Assembly (NCBI RefSeq): GCF_003236295.1
Contig: NZ_POTW01000018.1
Coordinates: 24,686 to 88,685, forward strand
Source: Jiangella anatolica
Lineage (GTDB): Bacteria; Actinomycetota; Actinomycetes; Jiangellales; Jiangellaceae
Length of the DNA stretch: 64,000 nucleotides
Reading direction: 5' to 3'
A program made the position numbers and the translations under genes. The notes beneath the pieces were generated by a model, which worked only from the letters and a program-made list of their open reading frames with translations, ran no database searches and had not been told where the DNA came from. Below are positions 8,455 through 17,798 of this stretch, in pieces; positions within the stretch are counted from its first letter, which is position 1, and each line of letters begins with the position of its first letter.

Positions 8455-9675
8455 CTACCCGACCAGGCCGGCCGGTTCCTCCGTCGCGACGGCGTCCGGC
8501 GCGGCAATGCGGCGGGCCAGCAGGATGATCGCGCAGGTCAGGATCGTGACGGCCATGACGGCGACGAGCACACGGTAGTCGACGACGGCGATCAGCGCGG
8601 CGCCGGTCGCGGTGCCGGCCACCTGCGGCCCGTTGAGCGCCATGTTCGTCGCGGCCGACGTGCGTCCCTGCAGGCGCGCCGGGGTGAGCCGCTGCCGCAG
8701 CGTCACCATGCCGACGACCGCCCAGACGACGCCCAGTCCCAGGACGGCCGCACCGGCGCTCACGACGAGGGGCGACGGGGTCAGCGCGACGCCCAGCCCG
8801 GCGGCGATGAGGACCAGTCCGACGCCGACGGTGGCCCGCTCCCCCAGGCGCCGGATCAGCACCGCCGCCGTCAGCCCGCCGGCGATCGAGCCGCCGCCCT
8901 GGATGCTGGCGATGACCCCGAAGAACTCGCTGGGCAGGCTCAGCCCTTCGACGATGGCGAACGTCGCCGAGTTGGCGAAGCCGGTGATCGCCACGGCGAT
9001 GCCGAGCAGCAGCGTCAGGTCGGCCAGCGCGGGCGTGGCGCGCAGGTGCCGGAACCCCGCCGTCAGCTCGCGCCTGAACCCCTCGCGCTCGTCGGCGGGC
9101 GTCGGCGGGCTCTCCTCGACGCGGACGGTCAGCAGCACCAGCGCGGCGATGACCAGCATGGACGCCGTCAGCACCGCGACCGCGCCGCCGCCGTAGAGCG
9201 CGTAGAGGCCGGCGCCGGCCAGCGGGGTGAGCAGCCGCAGGCCCTGGTCGAGCGTCGTGAGCAGCCCGTTCGCGCCGGCCAGCTGGTCGTCGTCGAGCAG
9301 GTCGCGCAGCAGCCCGGACTGTGCCGCGCTGGTCACGTAGCCGACCCAGCCGTAGCCGAACGTGACCAGGTAGATCAGCCACAGGTCGGCGGCGTCGTCG
9401 ACGGCGAGCAGCGCCAGCACCCCGGCCGCCGCGACCAGGTTGACGACGGCGACCAGCCGCTTGCGCGAGACCCGGTCGGCCAGCTGACCGGCCAGCGGCG
9501 CGAGGAACACCGGCAGCCCGAGCATCAGGAAGACCAGCCCGGCGGCGGCGTTGCTGCCGGTGAGGTCCTTGGTCCAGATCGCGACGGTGAGGTAGAGCGC
9601 GCTGTCGCCGAAGTTGCTGAACGTCCAAGCGACCGTGAGCCGGCGGAACTGCCGGTGCGCCAGCGCCGACGGCAT
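8455..9675 (-). CDS. MFS transporter
   Basis: 406-residue integral membrane protein with about 12 hydrophobic helices. It has the MFS loop 2-3 signature GQLADRVSRKRL and a matching GERATVGVG region in the second half. Such actinobacterial MFS proteins (MFS_3 type) export drugs or metabolites; the substrate cannot be read from sequence. It lies five bases after a small basic protein and downstream of an ArsR-type regulator on the same strand, so it is a plausible target of it. Region 8290-8454 shows no gene. Confidence 0.85.
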   Translation of the reverse strand: MPSALAHRQFRRLTVAWTFSNFGDSALYLTVAIWTKDLTGSNAAAGLVFLMLGLPVFLAPLAGQLADRVSRKRLVAVVNLVAAAGVLALLAVDDAADLWLIYLVTFGYGWVGYVTSAAQSGLLRDLLDDDQLAGANGLLTTLDQGLRLLTPLAGAGLYALYGGGAVAVLTASMLVIAALVLLTVRVEESPPTPADEREGFRRELTAGFRHLRATPALADLTLLLGIAVAITGFANSATFAIVEGLSLPSEFFGVIASIQGGGSIAGGLTAAVLIRRLGERATVGVGLVLIAAGLGVALTPSPLVVSAGAAVLGLGVVWAVVGMVTLRQRLTPARLQGRTSAATNMALNGPQVAGTATGAALIAVVDYRVLVAVMAVTILTCAIILLARRIAAPDAVATEEPAGLVG

Positions 9676-9679
9676 CGGC

Positions 9680-9880
9680 TCAGGCGGCGCGGATCAGCGG
9701 GTTGACGACGGTCCGGCGGTCCCTGGCACGGCGCTCGAGCATGGTCGCGAGCCGGGCGGAGCGGTCCGCCCAGCGGCGTAACCGCCGGGAGCGGACGAGC
9801 GCCCGGCGGGCGCGGTACTCGGCGGCGGACGTGCGGCGCTCGGCGTGCGGGTCGGCGTGGACGCTGGGGTCGATGAACAT
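9680..9880 (-). CDS. Small basic hypothetical protein
   Basis: 66 residues, Arg-rich (AEYRARRALVRSRRLRRWAD, MLERRARDRRTVV), with no recognised domain. The ATG at 9880 has a GGGAGA ribosome site. It lies between the ArsR-like regulator and the MFS gene with 17- and 4-base gaps, so all three probably share one transcript. Function unknown. Confidence 0.6.
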   Translation of the reverse strand: MFIDPSVHADPHAERRTSAAEYRARRALVRSRRLRRWADRSARLATMLERRARDRRTVVNPLIRAA

Positions 9881-9897
9881 GGCGGTCTCCCTGCTGC

Positions 9898-10488
9898 TCA
9901 GTGATGGGCGTCGATGTCGGGGTCGGGGCTCAGGGCGCCGAGGAAGTGGACGACGCGGGCGCCGTCGGGCCGCGCCTCGGGGTTGTCGCGGCGCTCGGCG
10001 AACCGCTCGAAGAGCTCGGTCTGGAACTCGGCCAGCCGCTCGATCGACTCGGTCAGCTCCTCGCGCGTCATCCAGTAGGCGGACGTGTTGATCACCATGG
10101 ACTGGAGCCAGTCGGGCCCGAGCTCCGCGACCCGGGCGAGCGTGCGCCGCAGCCGGTCGGCCTCGCGCTCGACGATGATCCGCGCGAACGCCGACGCCTC
10201 CCGCACCGACTCCGGGTTCTCGACGTCGGGCCCGATGGTGCGGCTGCGGCTGGCCAGCCGCCACGGCTTCTCCCGCCCGCGCGGCTCCCCCGGCTCGACG
10301 TAGCCGTACTTGGCCAGCATGCGCAGATGGAACGAGCAGCTGGCGACGCTCTCACCGGTGCGCTCGGCGCACTCGGTGGCGGTCAGCTCCGGTTCGAGAC
10401 CGAGCAGGTCCATGAGCTGCAGGCGCAACGGGTGCGCCAGCGCCCGCATCGACTGCGGGTCGGTGATCTTCTGCTCCTCGCTGGCCAT
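9898..10488 (-). CDS. ArsR-type winged-helix transcriptional regulator
   Basis: 196 residues. The N-terminal winged helix contains MRALAHPLRLQLMDLLG, then ECAERTGESVASCSFHLRML as recognition region and KYGYVEPGE as wing. The C-terminal 110 residues are a helical effector region (READRLRRTLARVAELGPDW) with no metal-binding cysteine motif, so it is not a classical metal sensor. It is first in a unit with the small basic protein and MFS transporter, and a perfect dyad lies 15 bases upstream of its ATG. Confidence 0.85.
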   Translation of the reverse strand: MASEEQKITDPQSMRALAHPLRLQLMDLLGLEPELTATECAERTGESVASCSFHLRMLAKYGYVEPGEPRGREKPWRLASRSRTIGPDVENPESVREASAFARIIVEREADRLRRTLARVAELGPDWLQSMVINTSAYWMTREELTESIERLAEFQTELFERFAERRDNPEARPDGARVVHFLGALSPDPDIDAHH

Positions 10489-10502
10489 GAACCTAAAGCT
10501 AC

Positions 10503-10526
10503 CTTGCTAAAGAAGCCTTTAGCAAG
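10503..10526. promoter_or_regulatory. Candidate operator of the ArsR-type regulator
   Basis: Perfect nine-base dyad CTTGCTAAA / TTTAGCAAG with a six-base spacer, 15 bases upstream of the regulator's ATG at 10488. Spacing, symmetry and position fit an autoregulatory winged-helix operator. Confidence 0.65.
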
Positions 10527-10543
10527 ACTTCTTGCGCAGTAGG

Positions 10544-10605
10544 AGTTGATCATGGCGAAACCGGGCTTCCCTGGCTCAGGAAGCCGGATTTCTCCATGAT
10601 CAACT
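10544..10605. repeat. Long imperfect palindrome with TTGATCATGG ends
   Basis: Outer arms AGTTGATCATGG (10544-10555) and CCATGATCAACT (10594-10605) match perfectly. Inner arms CCGGGCTTCC and GGAAGCCGG pair with one bulged base, and GAAA pairs TTTC between them. It lies in the gap upstream of the ArsR-type gene. Its ends resemble those of the palindrome at 23471-23528. Confidence 0.7.
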
Positions 10606-10670
10606 TTGCGCCGGGCAGCGGCAGGCCTGGCGGCGGAGCGGCAGTGACGAGGCGGGGCGGGCGGCGGTGA

Positions 10671-10686
10671 GCCCGGCCGGCCGGGC
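10671..10686 (-). terminator. Palindrome after the amidohydrolase gene
   Basis: A 16-base perfect palindrome, GCCCGGCCGGCCGGGC, ends one base beyond the stop of the leftward amidohydrolase gene and could end its transcript. There is no T-run. Confidence 0.35.
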
Positions 10687-10687
10687 G

Positions 10688-11773
10688 TCAGCGGACGACG
10701 CGGCCGTTCAGGACGATGCGCACGGGGTCGAGGAGCGTCGACGGGTCCACTCGGGGGTCGGCGGCGTACACGCACAGATCCGCGACGGCGCCCTCGTCCA
10801 GCCGCCCACTGCCACCCAGCAGGTACGACCGCGCCTTCCACGACGCCGCCGCAACGGCATCGGCAGCAGGGATCCCGGCGGCGACGAACTCCAGGACCTC
10901 GCGGGCGATCAGCCCATGCGGCAGCTGCCCGCCCGCGTCGGTCCCGGCGAACACCGGCACACCGGCGTCGAACGCGTCGCGCACGTTCTGGTAGCGCCGC
11001 GCGTGCAGCGACCGCATGTGCGACGCGTACCCCGGGAACCTCCCCGCCCCCTGATCGGCGAACTTCGGGAAGTTGGCGATGTTCACCAGCGTCGGCACCA
11101 GCGACACGCCGCGCGACGCCATCAGCGACAGGAGGTCCGGCGACAGCCCCGTCCCGTGCTCGATGCCGTCGATCCCGGCGCCGAGCAGGTCCGGCAGCGC
11201 GTCCTCACCGAAGACGTGCGCCGTCACCCGCGCCCCCAGCTCGTGCGCCCGCGCGATCGCGGCGTCCAGCGCCCACCGCGGCCAGCACGGCGACAGGTCG
11301 CCCTTCTCCCGGTCGATCCAGTCGCCGACCAGCTTGACCCAGCCGTCGCCGCGGCGGGCCTCCTGCTCGACGTAGGCGACGAGGTCCTCGGGCTCGATCT
11401 CCCAGCCGAAGTTGCGCAGGTAGCGCTTGGTGCGGGCCAGGTGCCGACCGGCGCGCACGATCTTCGGAAGATCGGAACGTGTGTCGATCCAGCGGGTGTC
11501 GGCGGGCGAGCCGGCGTCGCGGATGAGCAGGACGCCGGTGTCGCGGTCGGTCAGCGCCTGCTGCTCGGCGACGTCGTCGGGGACGGCCCCGCCGGCGTCG
11601 AGACCGACGTGGCAGTGCAGGTCGACCAGGCCGGGCAGGATCCAGCCGGTCCCGACATCGGCCGCGCCGGGGACCGGGTCGTAGGTGACGACGCCGTCCC
11701 GCACCCACACGTCGCGGTGCTCTGCCTCGGGCAGCACGACGCCGCGCAGGTGCAAGGCGGACGAGAGCGTCAC
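10688..11773 (-). CDS. Amidohydrolase family protein
   Basis: 361-residue metal-dependent hydrolase of the imidazolonepropionase/dihydroorotase-like superfamily. The metal-binding DLHCHVG follows the N-terminal beta-sandwich segment. VTAHVFGEDAL and GIEHGTGLSPD supply further histidines, and FAGTDAGG the catalytic aspartate. Substrate unknown. The GTG start overlaps the ffh stop (GTGA). An amidohydrolase directly downstream of ffh is a recurrent actinobacterial arrangement. Confidence 0.88.
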   Translation of the reverse strand: MTLSSALHLRGVVLPEAEHRDVWVRDGVVTYDPVPGAADVGTGWILPGLVDLHCHVGLDAGGAVPDDVAEQQALTDRDTGVLLIRDAGSPADTRWIDTRSDLPKIVRAGRHLARTKRYLRNFGWEIEPEDLVAYVEQEARRGDGWVKLVGDWIDREKGDLSPCWPRWALDAAIARAHELGARVTAHVFGEDALPDLLGAGIDGIEHGTGLSPDLLSLMASRGVSLVPTLVNIANFPKFADQGAGRFPGYASHMRSLHARRYQNVRDAFDAGVPVFAGTDAGGQLPHGLIAREVLEFVAAGIPAADAVAAASWKARSYLLGGSGRLDEGAVADLCVYAADPRVDPSTLLDPVRIVLNGRVVR

Positions 11774-13380
11774 CGCCGCTTGAGGAACTGCGCGATGTCG
11801 TCGGGCAGCTCGAAGTTGCCGTCGCCCTCTGCCGCGTCGCCGCCGAACGCGGACGGCAGCTGACCGGGCTGCGGCTCGGCGGTGCGCTTCTCGTCGGCGG
11901 CCGCGAGCTGTGCCGCGCGCTTGGCCGGGTTGCCCGAGCGGGCGCCGCGCTTGCCCTTCTTGCCCTGCTTCGGCTGCTTGCCCTTGCTCTTCTTGCCCCC
12001 CATGCCGGGCAACCCGGGGATGCCGCCGGCCATGCCGGGCATGCCCGGCATCCCGGCGAGGCCGCCGAGCTTGCCCCGCGCGGCCTGGCTCATCATCTCG
12101 CGGGCCATGAAGAACCGCTCGACGAGCTGGTTGACCTCGCTGACCTGGCGCCCGGAGCCCTTCGCGATGCGGGCCCGGCGCGAGCCGTTGAGGATCTTCG
12201 GGTTGTCGCGCTCGGCCGGGGTCATCGAGTGGACGATGGCCTGGACGCGATCCAGCTCGCGCTCGTCGAACGACTCCAGCGCCTCGCGCATCTGGCCGGC
12301 GCCGGGCAACATGCCGAGCAGGCTCTTGAACGAGCCCATCTTCTTGATCGCCTGCATCTGCTGCAGGAAGTCGTCGAAGGTGAAGTCCTTGCCGCCCTTG
12401 GCCTGCAGCTTGCGGGCCATCTCCTCGGCCTGGTCGGCGTCGAACGCCCGCTGCGCCTGCTCGATGAGCGTGAGCATGTCGCCGAGGTCGAGGATGCGCG
12501 AGGCCATCCGCTCGGGGTGGAACACGTCGAAGTCGGTGAGCTTCTCGCCGGCCGACGCGAACATCACCGGCTTGCCCGTCACCGACGCGACGGAGAGGGC
12601 GGCGCCACCGCGGGCGTCGCCGTCGAGCTTGGTGAGCACGACGCCGTCGAAGCCGACGCCGTCCTGGAAGGCCAGCGCGGTGGTGACGGCGTCCTGGCCG
12701 ATCATGGCGTCGACGACGAACAGCGTCTCGTCCGGGCTGACGGCGTCGCGGATGTCCGCGGCCTGCTTCATCAGCTCCTCGTCGACGCCCAGCCGGCCGG
12801 CGGTGTCGACGACGACGACGTCATAGAGCTTGCTGGTGGCGTGCTCGATGCTGGACCGCGCGACGGAGACCGGGTCGCCCACGCCGTTGCCCGGCTCCGG
12901 CGCCCACACCGCGACCCCGGCCCGCTCGCCGACCACCTGCAGCTGGGTGACCGCGTTGGGCCGCTGCAGGTCGGCGGCGACGAGCAGCGGCTGCTTGCCC
13001 TGCTCCTTCAGCCAGAGCGCGAGCTTGCCCGCCAGCGTGGTCTTACCCGCACCCTGCAGACCCGCGAGCATGATGACCGTCGGCGGCTGCTTGGCGAAGC
13101 GCAACCGGCGCGTCTCGCCGCCCAGGATCCGGACCAGCTCGTCGTTGACGATCGTGATCATCTGCTGGGCCGGGTTGAGCGCCTGCGAGACCTCCTCGCC
13201 CTTGGCGCGCTCGCGGACCGCCGCGATGAAGTCCTTGACGACCGGCAGCGCGACGTCGGCCTCCAGCAGCGCGACGCGGATCTCGCGGGCGGTGGCGTCG
13301 ATGTCGGCGTCGGAGAGCTTGCCCTTGCCGCGCAGGTTCTTGAAGGTCGCGGTCAGGCGGTCGGAGAGCGTGGCGAACAC
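11770..13380 (-). CDS. ffh: Signal recognition particle protein Ffh (SRP54)
   Basis: 536 residues from the GTG at 13380. The N domain starts VFATLSDRLTATFKNLRGKG. The GTPase G domain has GLQGAGKTT, DTAGRLGVDEELM and TKLDGDARGG. The M domain is Met-rich with SMTPAERDNP and GSRRARIAKGSG, followed by a Gly/Met tail and a Lys-rich segment. Ffh binds 4.5S RNA and signal peptides for co-translational targeting. The upstream in-frame extension to 13578 is non-conserved. Confidence 0.96.
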   Translation of the reverse strand: MFATLSDRLTATFKNLRGKGKLSDADIDATAREIRVALLEADVALPVVKDFIAAVRERAKGEEVSQALNPAQQMITIVNDELVRILGGETRRLRFAKQPPTVIMLAGLQGAGKTTLAGKLALWLKEQGKQPLLVAADLQRPNAVTQLQVVGERAGVAVWAPEPGNGVGDPVSVARSSIEHATSKLYDVVVVDTAGRLGVDEELMKQAADIRDAVSPDETLFVVDAMIGQDAVTTALAFQDGVGFDGVVLTKLDGDARGGAALSVASVTGKPVMFASAGEKLTDFDVFHPERMASRILDLGDMLTLIEQAQRAFDADQAEEMARKLQAKGGKDFTFDDFLQQMQAIKKMGSFKSLLGMLPGAGQMREALESFDERELDRVQAIVHSMTPAERDNPKILNGSRRARIAKGSGRQVSEVNQLVERFFMAREMMSQAARGKLGGLAGMPGMPGMAGGIPGLPGMGGKKSKGKQPKQGKKGKRGARSGNPAKRAAQLAAADEKRTAEPQPGQLPSAFGGDAAEGDGNFELPDDIAQFLKRR

Positions 13381-13472
13381 GTCGCTGGAGTCCTCGGGAT
13401 CGTCGGCGAAATGCGGGTCCTTCGCAAGGGTAACGCGCTGGCGTTGCCGGTGGCATGCGCCAGACTGCCGGT

Positions 13473-14090
13473 ATGAGGGCCGATGTCGCCGCGGACGTGC
13501 GGATCCACCCGGCCACGCCGCAGCGCTGGGACGACCTGCGGGTCCTGCTCGCGCCGCGCAGCGAGGGCGGCGAGGCATGCTGGTGCCTGGCCTGGCGGCT
13601 GCCGTCGGGCGAGTTCGGCCGGCTCCCGGGGGCGGACCGCGAGGACCGGCTGCACGAGCTGGTCGCCGCCGACCCGCCGCCCGGCCTGATCGCCTACGTC
13701 GACGGCGAACCGGCCGGCTGGTGCAACGTCGGGCCGCGGTCGGCGATGGGGCGGCTGGTGCGCTCGACGACGATCCACCCGGTGGACGACCTCCCGGTCT
13801 GGTCGGTGGTCTGCTTCGTGGTGCGGACGGGCTACCGGCGACGCGGGCTGGCCGAGGAGCTGCTGCACGCGGCGGCGGACTTCGCGGCGGCGCACGGCGC
13901 GCCGGCGCTGGAGGGCTACCCGATCGAGACCGGCGGCGCCCGCGTCAGCACGTCGCTGGCCTACGTCGGGACGTCCGGGATGTTCGAGCGGGCCGGGTTC
14001 ACCCGGGTCGCCGATACCGACGCGACCAGCGGCCGGCGGCCGCGCTGCGTCATGCGGCGGGAACTGGGCGGCGATGCGGCGCAGGCGTGA
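13473..14090 (+). CDS. GNAT family N-acetyltransferase
   Basis: 205 residues from the ATG at 13473. The acetyl-CoA binding signature VVRTGYRRRGLAEELLHAA marks the GNAT core, with a following beta strand and the conserved FERAGFTRV near the end. Substrate unknown. It is divergent from ffh across a 92-base gap and overlaps the hydrolase start by 17 bases, so the two are probably co-transcribed. Confidence 0.85.
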   Translation: MRADVAADVRIHPATPQRWDDLRVLLAPRSEGGEACWCLAWRLPSGEFGRLPGADREDRLHELVAADPPPGLIAYVDGEPAGWCNVGPRSAMGRLVRSTTIHPVDDLPVWSVVCFVVRTGYRRRGLAEELLHAAADFAAAHGAPALEGYPIETGGARVSTSLAYVGTSGMFERAGFTRVADTDATSGRRPRCVMRRELGGDAAQA

Positions 14091-14958
14091 TCCGCGCGAG
14101 GTGCTGACCCGGGCCGCTCCCCCGCCGCGGCTGACGGTCGCGTACGGCCCGCTGCCCGATCAGGTCGCGGACGTCTGGCTGCCCGCGGGACCCGGGCGCG
14201 GATTCGACGGGGCGAGGCACGAGTTCCGCGGGGGTGCTCCCGACGTCAGCCCGGGCGTGCCGCTCGCCGTCATCGTCCACGGCGGCTTCTGGCGGGCCGA
14301 GTACGACCGGCGGCACACGCGGCCCCAGTGCGCCGGGCTCGCGGCGGCCGGGTACGCCGTCGCCGCGATCGAGTACCGGCGCATCGGCGCGGGCGGCGGC
14401 TGGCCGGCGACGTTCGACGACGTCGCGCTGGCGCTGGACACCGTGCCGGCGCTGGTCGCGAGTGCCGTCGCCGAGCGGTACGGGCAGATCGTCGACACCG
14501 CCCGCGTCGTCCACGTCGGGCACTCCGCCGGCGCCCACCTGGCCGTCTGGGCGGCGTCGCGGCACCGGCTTCGGCCGGGCTCCCGCTGGCACGTCGCCGA
14601 CGGGACGGCGAGGCCGACCGGCGTCGTCTCGCTCGCCGGCGTGCTCGACCTCGCGGCGGCCGCCCGGCTGGACCTCGACCACAGCGCGGCGCTGGAGCTC
14701 CTCGGCGGCGATCCGGACATCCGGGCTCGCCGCTACGCCGTCACCGATCCGATGCGACTCATCCCGCCGGCCAGCCCAGTCGTCCTGCTGCACGGCGCCG
14801 ACGACCGGCACGTCCCGCCCAGCTTCAGCCGCCGCTACGCCGCCGCGACCGGCGCGCCGCTCACCGAGCTGCGCAGGGTCGAGCACTTCGCGCTCATCGA
14901 CCCCAAGTCTCGAGCCTGGCCGGCCGTCCTCGACGCCGTCACGACCGCGCTAGCGTGA
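14074..14958 (+). CDS. Alpha/beta hydrolase, BD-FAE / kynurenine formamidase-like
   Basis: 294 residues. The oxyanion segment VIVHGGFWRAEYDRRHTRP, the nucleophile elbow GHSAGAHLA, the acid region VLLHGADDRHVP and the histidine in VEHFALIDP give a complete catalytic triad. The family includes arylformamidases and carboxylesterases; the substrate is not readable. It overlaps the preceding acetyltransferase and is convergent with the kinase gene, sharing 20 bases at the 3' ends. Confidence 0.87.
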   Translation: MRRRRDPREVLTRAAPPPRLTVAYGPLPDQVADVWLPAGPGRGFDGARHEFRGGAPDVSPGVPLAVIVHGGFWRAEYDRRHTRPQCAGLAAAGYAVAAIEYRRIGAGGGWPATFDDVALALDTVPALVASAVAERYGQIVDTARVVHVGHSAGAHLAVWAASRHRLRPGSRWHVADGTARPTGVVSLAGVLDLAAAARLDLDHSAALELLGGDPDIRARRYAVTDPMRLIPPASPVVLLHGADDRHVPPSFSRRYAAATGAPLTELRRVEHFALIDPKSRAWPAVLDAVTTALA

Positions 14959-15820
14959 CCGCCACGTCGTACAGCTCGGTCCAGTCCGGGCACCCCTGCA
15001 CGCAGCGCGCGAACATCCACTGCCGCAGCCGGGCCGGCTCCAGGTCCAGCAACGACGCCATCCGGTCCGACAGCCCGGCCGGGTCGGTCAGCAAACGGTC
15101 CATGTTCAGCATGTGCTGGGTCGCGTCGTAGGTGCGATCGCCGACGTACGGCTTCGGGTCGATGACCAGCCACGGCTCGCGCCGGGCCGCGACGACGTTC
15201 TCCGGATGCAGGTCGGTGCAGAGCACGACCTCGTCGGCGGTGGTGCGGGGCAGCTCGCGGTACAGCGCGATGCCCTCGCGCAGCAGCCCGCGGTCCCAGC
15301 CCGCCGGCGCCGACGAGAGCTTCGCGTCGAACTCGGCCGCCCACGCGTCGCACATCGAGGCCAGCGTCCGGAACGGATGACCGTCGGGTGGACGGCGCCA
15401 GAGCCGGCGCAGCAGCCCGGCCAGCACGACGTCCTGCTCGAGCGGCGGCAGCGCCCTGGCCAGCAACGTTCCCGGCTCGGCCCGCTCCAGCAGCAGCGCG
15501 CTCGTGTCGTCGAACGTCGCGTCGTCGAACACCCGCACGGCGCCGTCGCCGGCCCAGAACCGCAGCCCGTCGGCCTCGTGCTCGGCCTCGGAGTGCCGGA
15601 AGCCGACCTTCAGCACGACGGCGTCACCGGCGGCGGTCGTCGCCGGCGCGACCCACGAGCACTGCCCGCCCGGCTCGTACGCCGTGCCCACGGTCAATCC
15701 CCACCGCGCCACCAGCGCCGGCACGACCGACGGCAGCGTCGCCGCCCACGCCGTCAGCCGTGGCTCCTGACCGCCGGCGGCGAACTCCGAGAGCTTCGCG
15801 GGCAGACGGAAGGCGGTCAC
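14939..15820 (-). CDS. Aminoglycoside/hydroxyurea-type antibiotic phosphotransferase
   Basis: 293 residues from the GTG at 15820. The kinase-like fold shows VVLKVGFRHSEAEHEADGLRF for ATP binding, the catalytic loop LCTDLHPENVVAA and the metal-binding VIDPKPYVGDRTYDATQHML. This combination is typical of the APH(6)/hydroxyurea kinase family (streptomycin 6-kinase-like). Resistance function is an inference; many chromosomal members are untested. Confidence 0.82.
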   Translation of the reverse strand: MTAFRLPAKLSEFAAGGQEPRLTAWAATLPSVVPALVARWGLTVGTAYEPGGQCSWVAPATTAAGDAVVLKVGFRHSEAEHEADGLRFWAGDGAVRVFDDATFDDTSALLLERAEPGTLLARALPPLEQDVVLAGLLRRLWRRPPDGHPFRTLASMCDAWAAEFDAKLSSAPAGWDRGLLREGIALYRELPRTTADEVVLCTDLHPENVVAARREPWLVIDPKPYVGDRTYDATQHMLNMDRLLTDPAGLSDRMASLLDLEPARLRQWMFARCVQGCPDWTELYDVAVTLARS

Positions 15821-15873
15821 GCCGGTATTGAAACCGACGCGACCGCCGCCCCGCACCCGGGTTTCAGGTGCGC

Positions 15874-16710
15874 CTACGCGTCCCGCTTGGAGAACAGCCA
15901 GCCCGCGATCAGCAACAGCAGCGCCGCCTCGCCGGCGAACACGCCGATCCCGGTCCACGGCCCGAGCAGGTCGGGGTTGAACGACTCGACGGTCGCCATC
16001 GTCGTGCCGGCGTTGCCCGGCATCAGCTTCGTCAGCCACTCGCCGGCCGCGCCGGGGATGAGGCCGACCAGGTTGCCGACGACGAAGATCAGCGCGATGC
16101 CGACGGTGACGGCGCCGGCGGTGTGCCGCATCAGCAGGCCCAGACCCAGGCCGAACAGGCCCAGCACGGCGAGGTAGAGGCCGCCGCCGGCCATCGTCCG
16201 CAGCACGTCGGGGTCGGACAGCGACAGCCCGATCCCCTCGCGGTCGAGGAAGAAGTTGCCGGCCAGGATCGCGGCCGTCGACGTGATGGCGCCCAGGACC
16301 AGCAGCAGGCCGGCGAGCACCGTCGCCTTGGCGGCCAGCACCGACCAGCGGCGTGGCGCCGCGGCGAGCGTCGTGCGGATCATGCCGCTGGAGTACTCGG
16401 CGCTCGCGACCAGGATGCCGAGCACGAGCGCGGCGATCTGGCCGAACATCAGGCCCCAGGTGGCGAACGCGCCGATCGGTTCGTCGGCGGCATCCTGGGA
16501 CAGCTCGCCGGCGGCGGCGAAGCAGATCAGCGCCGTCAGGCCGACGCTGAGGACGAACAGTGAGGTGAGCGTCCAGACGGTGGAGCGGACGGTGCGGATC
16601 TTCGTCCACTCGGCGTCGAGGATGCGGCCGAAGGTGAGCCGGGGCCGGCCGACGTCGGCGCGGTGGGCCGGCGGCGAGGCGGGGGCGGTCAGGGTGGAGG
16701 AAGTGCTCAT
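15874..16710 (-). CDS. ABC-2 type transporter permease
   Basis: 278 residues with six hydrophobic segments. The N-terminal FGRILDAEWTKIRTVRSTVWTL and AEYSSGMIRTTLAAAPRR are typical of ABC-2 permeases partnered with BcrA-like ATPases. The ATG at 16710 lies five bases after the ATPase stop, forming a two-gene exporter. Substrate unknown; such pairs often export peptides or antibiotics. Confidence 0.88.
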   Translation of the reverse strand: MSTSSTLTAPASPPAHRADVGRPRLTFGRILDAEWTKIRTVRSTVWTLTSLFVLSVGLTALICFAAAGELSQDAADEPIGAFATWGLMFGQIAALVLGILVASAEYSSGMIRTTLAAAPRRWSVLAAKATVLAGLLLVLGAITSTAAILAGNFFLDREGIGLSLSDPDVLRTMAGGGLYLAVLGLFGLGLGLLMRHTAGAVTVGIALIFVVGNLVGLIPGAAGEWLTKLMPGNAGTTMATVESFNPDLLGPWTGIGVFAGEAALLLLIAGWLFSKRDA

Positions 16711-16715
16711 GGCGG

Positions 16716-17645
16716 TCACACTCCGGCGGGGATGGGCTGTTCGGTACGGGCGTGGTACTCGACGCTGTCGGCGGTGAGGCGCATGAACGCGTCCTCGAGC
16801 GACGCGCTGACGACGCTCAGCTCGTGCAGGTAGAGGCCGCGGGAGCCGGCGACGTCGCCGATCTGCTCCGGCGTCGCGCCCTCGACGGTGAGCGCGCCGT
16901 CGTCGGCCCGGCCCAGCCGCCAGCCGCGGTCGCGCAGCGCCTCGGCCAGCACGCCGGACTGCGGCGAGCGGACGCGGACGTGCGCGGCGGAGTTGCGGGC
17001 GATGAAGTCGGCCATGTCGGTGTCGGCGATGATCTGGCCGCGCCCGATCACCAGCAGGTGGTCCGCGGTCAGCGCCATCTCCGACATCAGGTGGCTGGAC
17101 ACGAACACCGTCCGGCCCTCGGCGGCCAGCGACCGGATGAGGGTCCGGATCCACCGGATGCCCTCGGGGTCGAGGCCGTTGACCGGCTCGTCGAACAGCA
17201 GCACGCCGGGGTCGCCGAGCAGCGCGGCGGCGATGCCGAGCCGCTGGCCCATGCCGAGGGAGAACCCGCCGGACCGCTTGTGCGCGACGGCCTCCAGCCC
17301 GACCATGCCGATCACCTCGTTGACGCGGCGGCGCGGGATGCCGTTGGTCTTGGCCAGCCACAGCAGGTGGTTGTAGGCGGTGCGGCCGCCGTGGATCGCC
17401 TTGGCCTCCAGCAGCGCGCCGACCTCGTGCAGCGGCGCGGGGAGGTCGCGGTAGGCACGGCCGTTGACGGTGACCCGGCCACCGGACGGGTGGTCCAGGC
17501 CCATCACCATGCGCATCGTCGTGGACTTCCCGGCGCCGTTCGGGCCGAGGAACCCGGTGACGGAGCCGGGCCGGACCGTGAAGTCGATCGCGTCGACCGC
17601 CGTCGTGTCTCCGTAGCGTTTCGTCAGCCGTTCCGCTGTGATCAT
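16716..17645 (-). CDS. ABC transporter ATP-binding protein, BcrA/DrrA-like
   Basis: 309 residues from the ATG at 17645. Walker A is GPNGAGKST, the signature loop is FSLGMGQRLGIAAALLG and Walker B is GVLLFDEPVNGLDPEG, followed by the H-loop SSHLMSE. The C-terminal 80 residues match the extension of multidrug/bacteriocin exporter ATPases. It energises the adjacent permease. Confidence 0.93.
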   Translation of the reverse strand: MITAERLTKRYGDTTAVDAIDFTVRPGSVTGFLGPNGAGKSTTMRMVMGLDHPSGGRVTVNGRAYRDLPAPLHEVGALLEAKAIHGGRTAYNHLLWLAKTNGIPRRRVNEVIGMVGLEAVAHKRSGGFSLGMGQRLGIAAALLGDPGVLLFDEPVNGLDPEGIRWIRTLIRSLAAEGRTVFVSSHLMSEMALTADHLLVIGRGQIIADTDMADFIARNSAAHVRVRSPQSGVLAEALRDRGWRLGRADDGALTVEGATPEQIGDVAGSRGLYLHELSVVSASLEDAFMRLTADSVEYHARTEQPIPAGV

Positions 17646-17798
17646 GGGCGCCACGCTACGGGGGTCACGGACGGAGAAACAGCAGTTCAAGGGTGGTTTC
17701 AGGGCCGACTCAGGGACATCTCGGGGTCACCCCTGACCGGGCCGCTCAGGGGGATGCCGGCCGAGGTACGCATCCCAGCCGAGGCCGCGAATGTTTGG

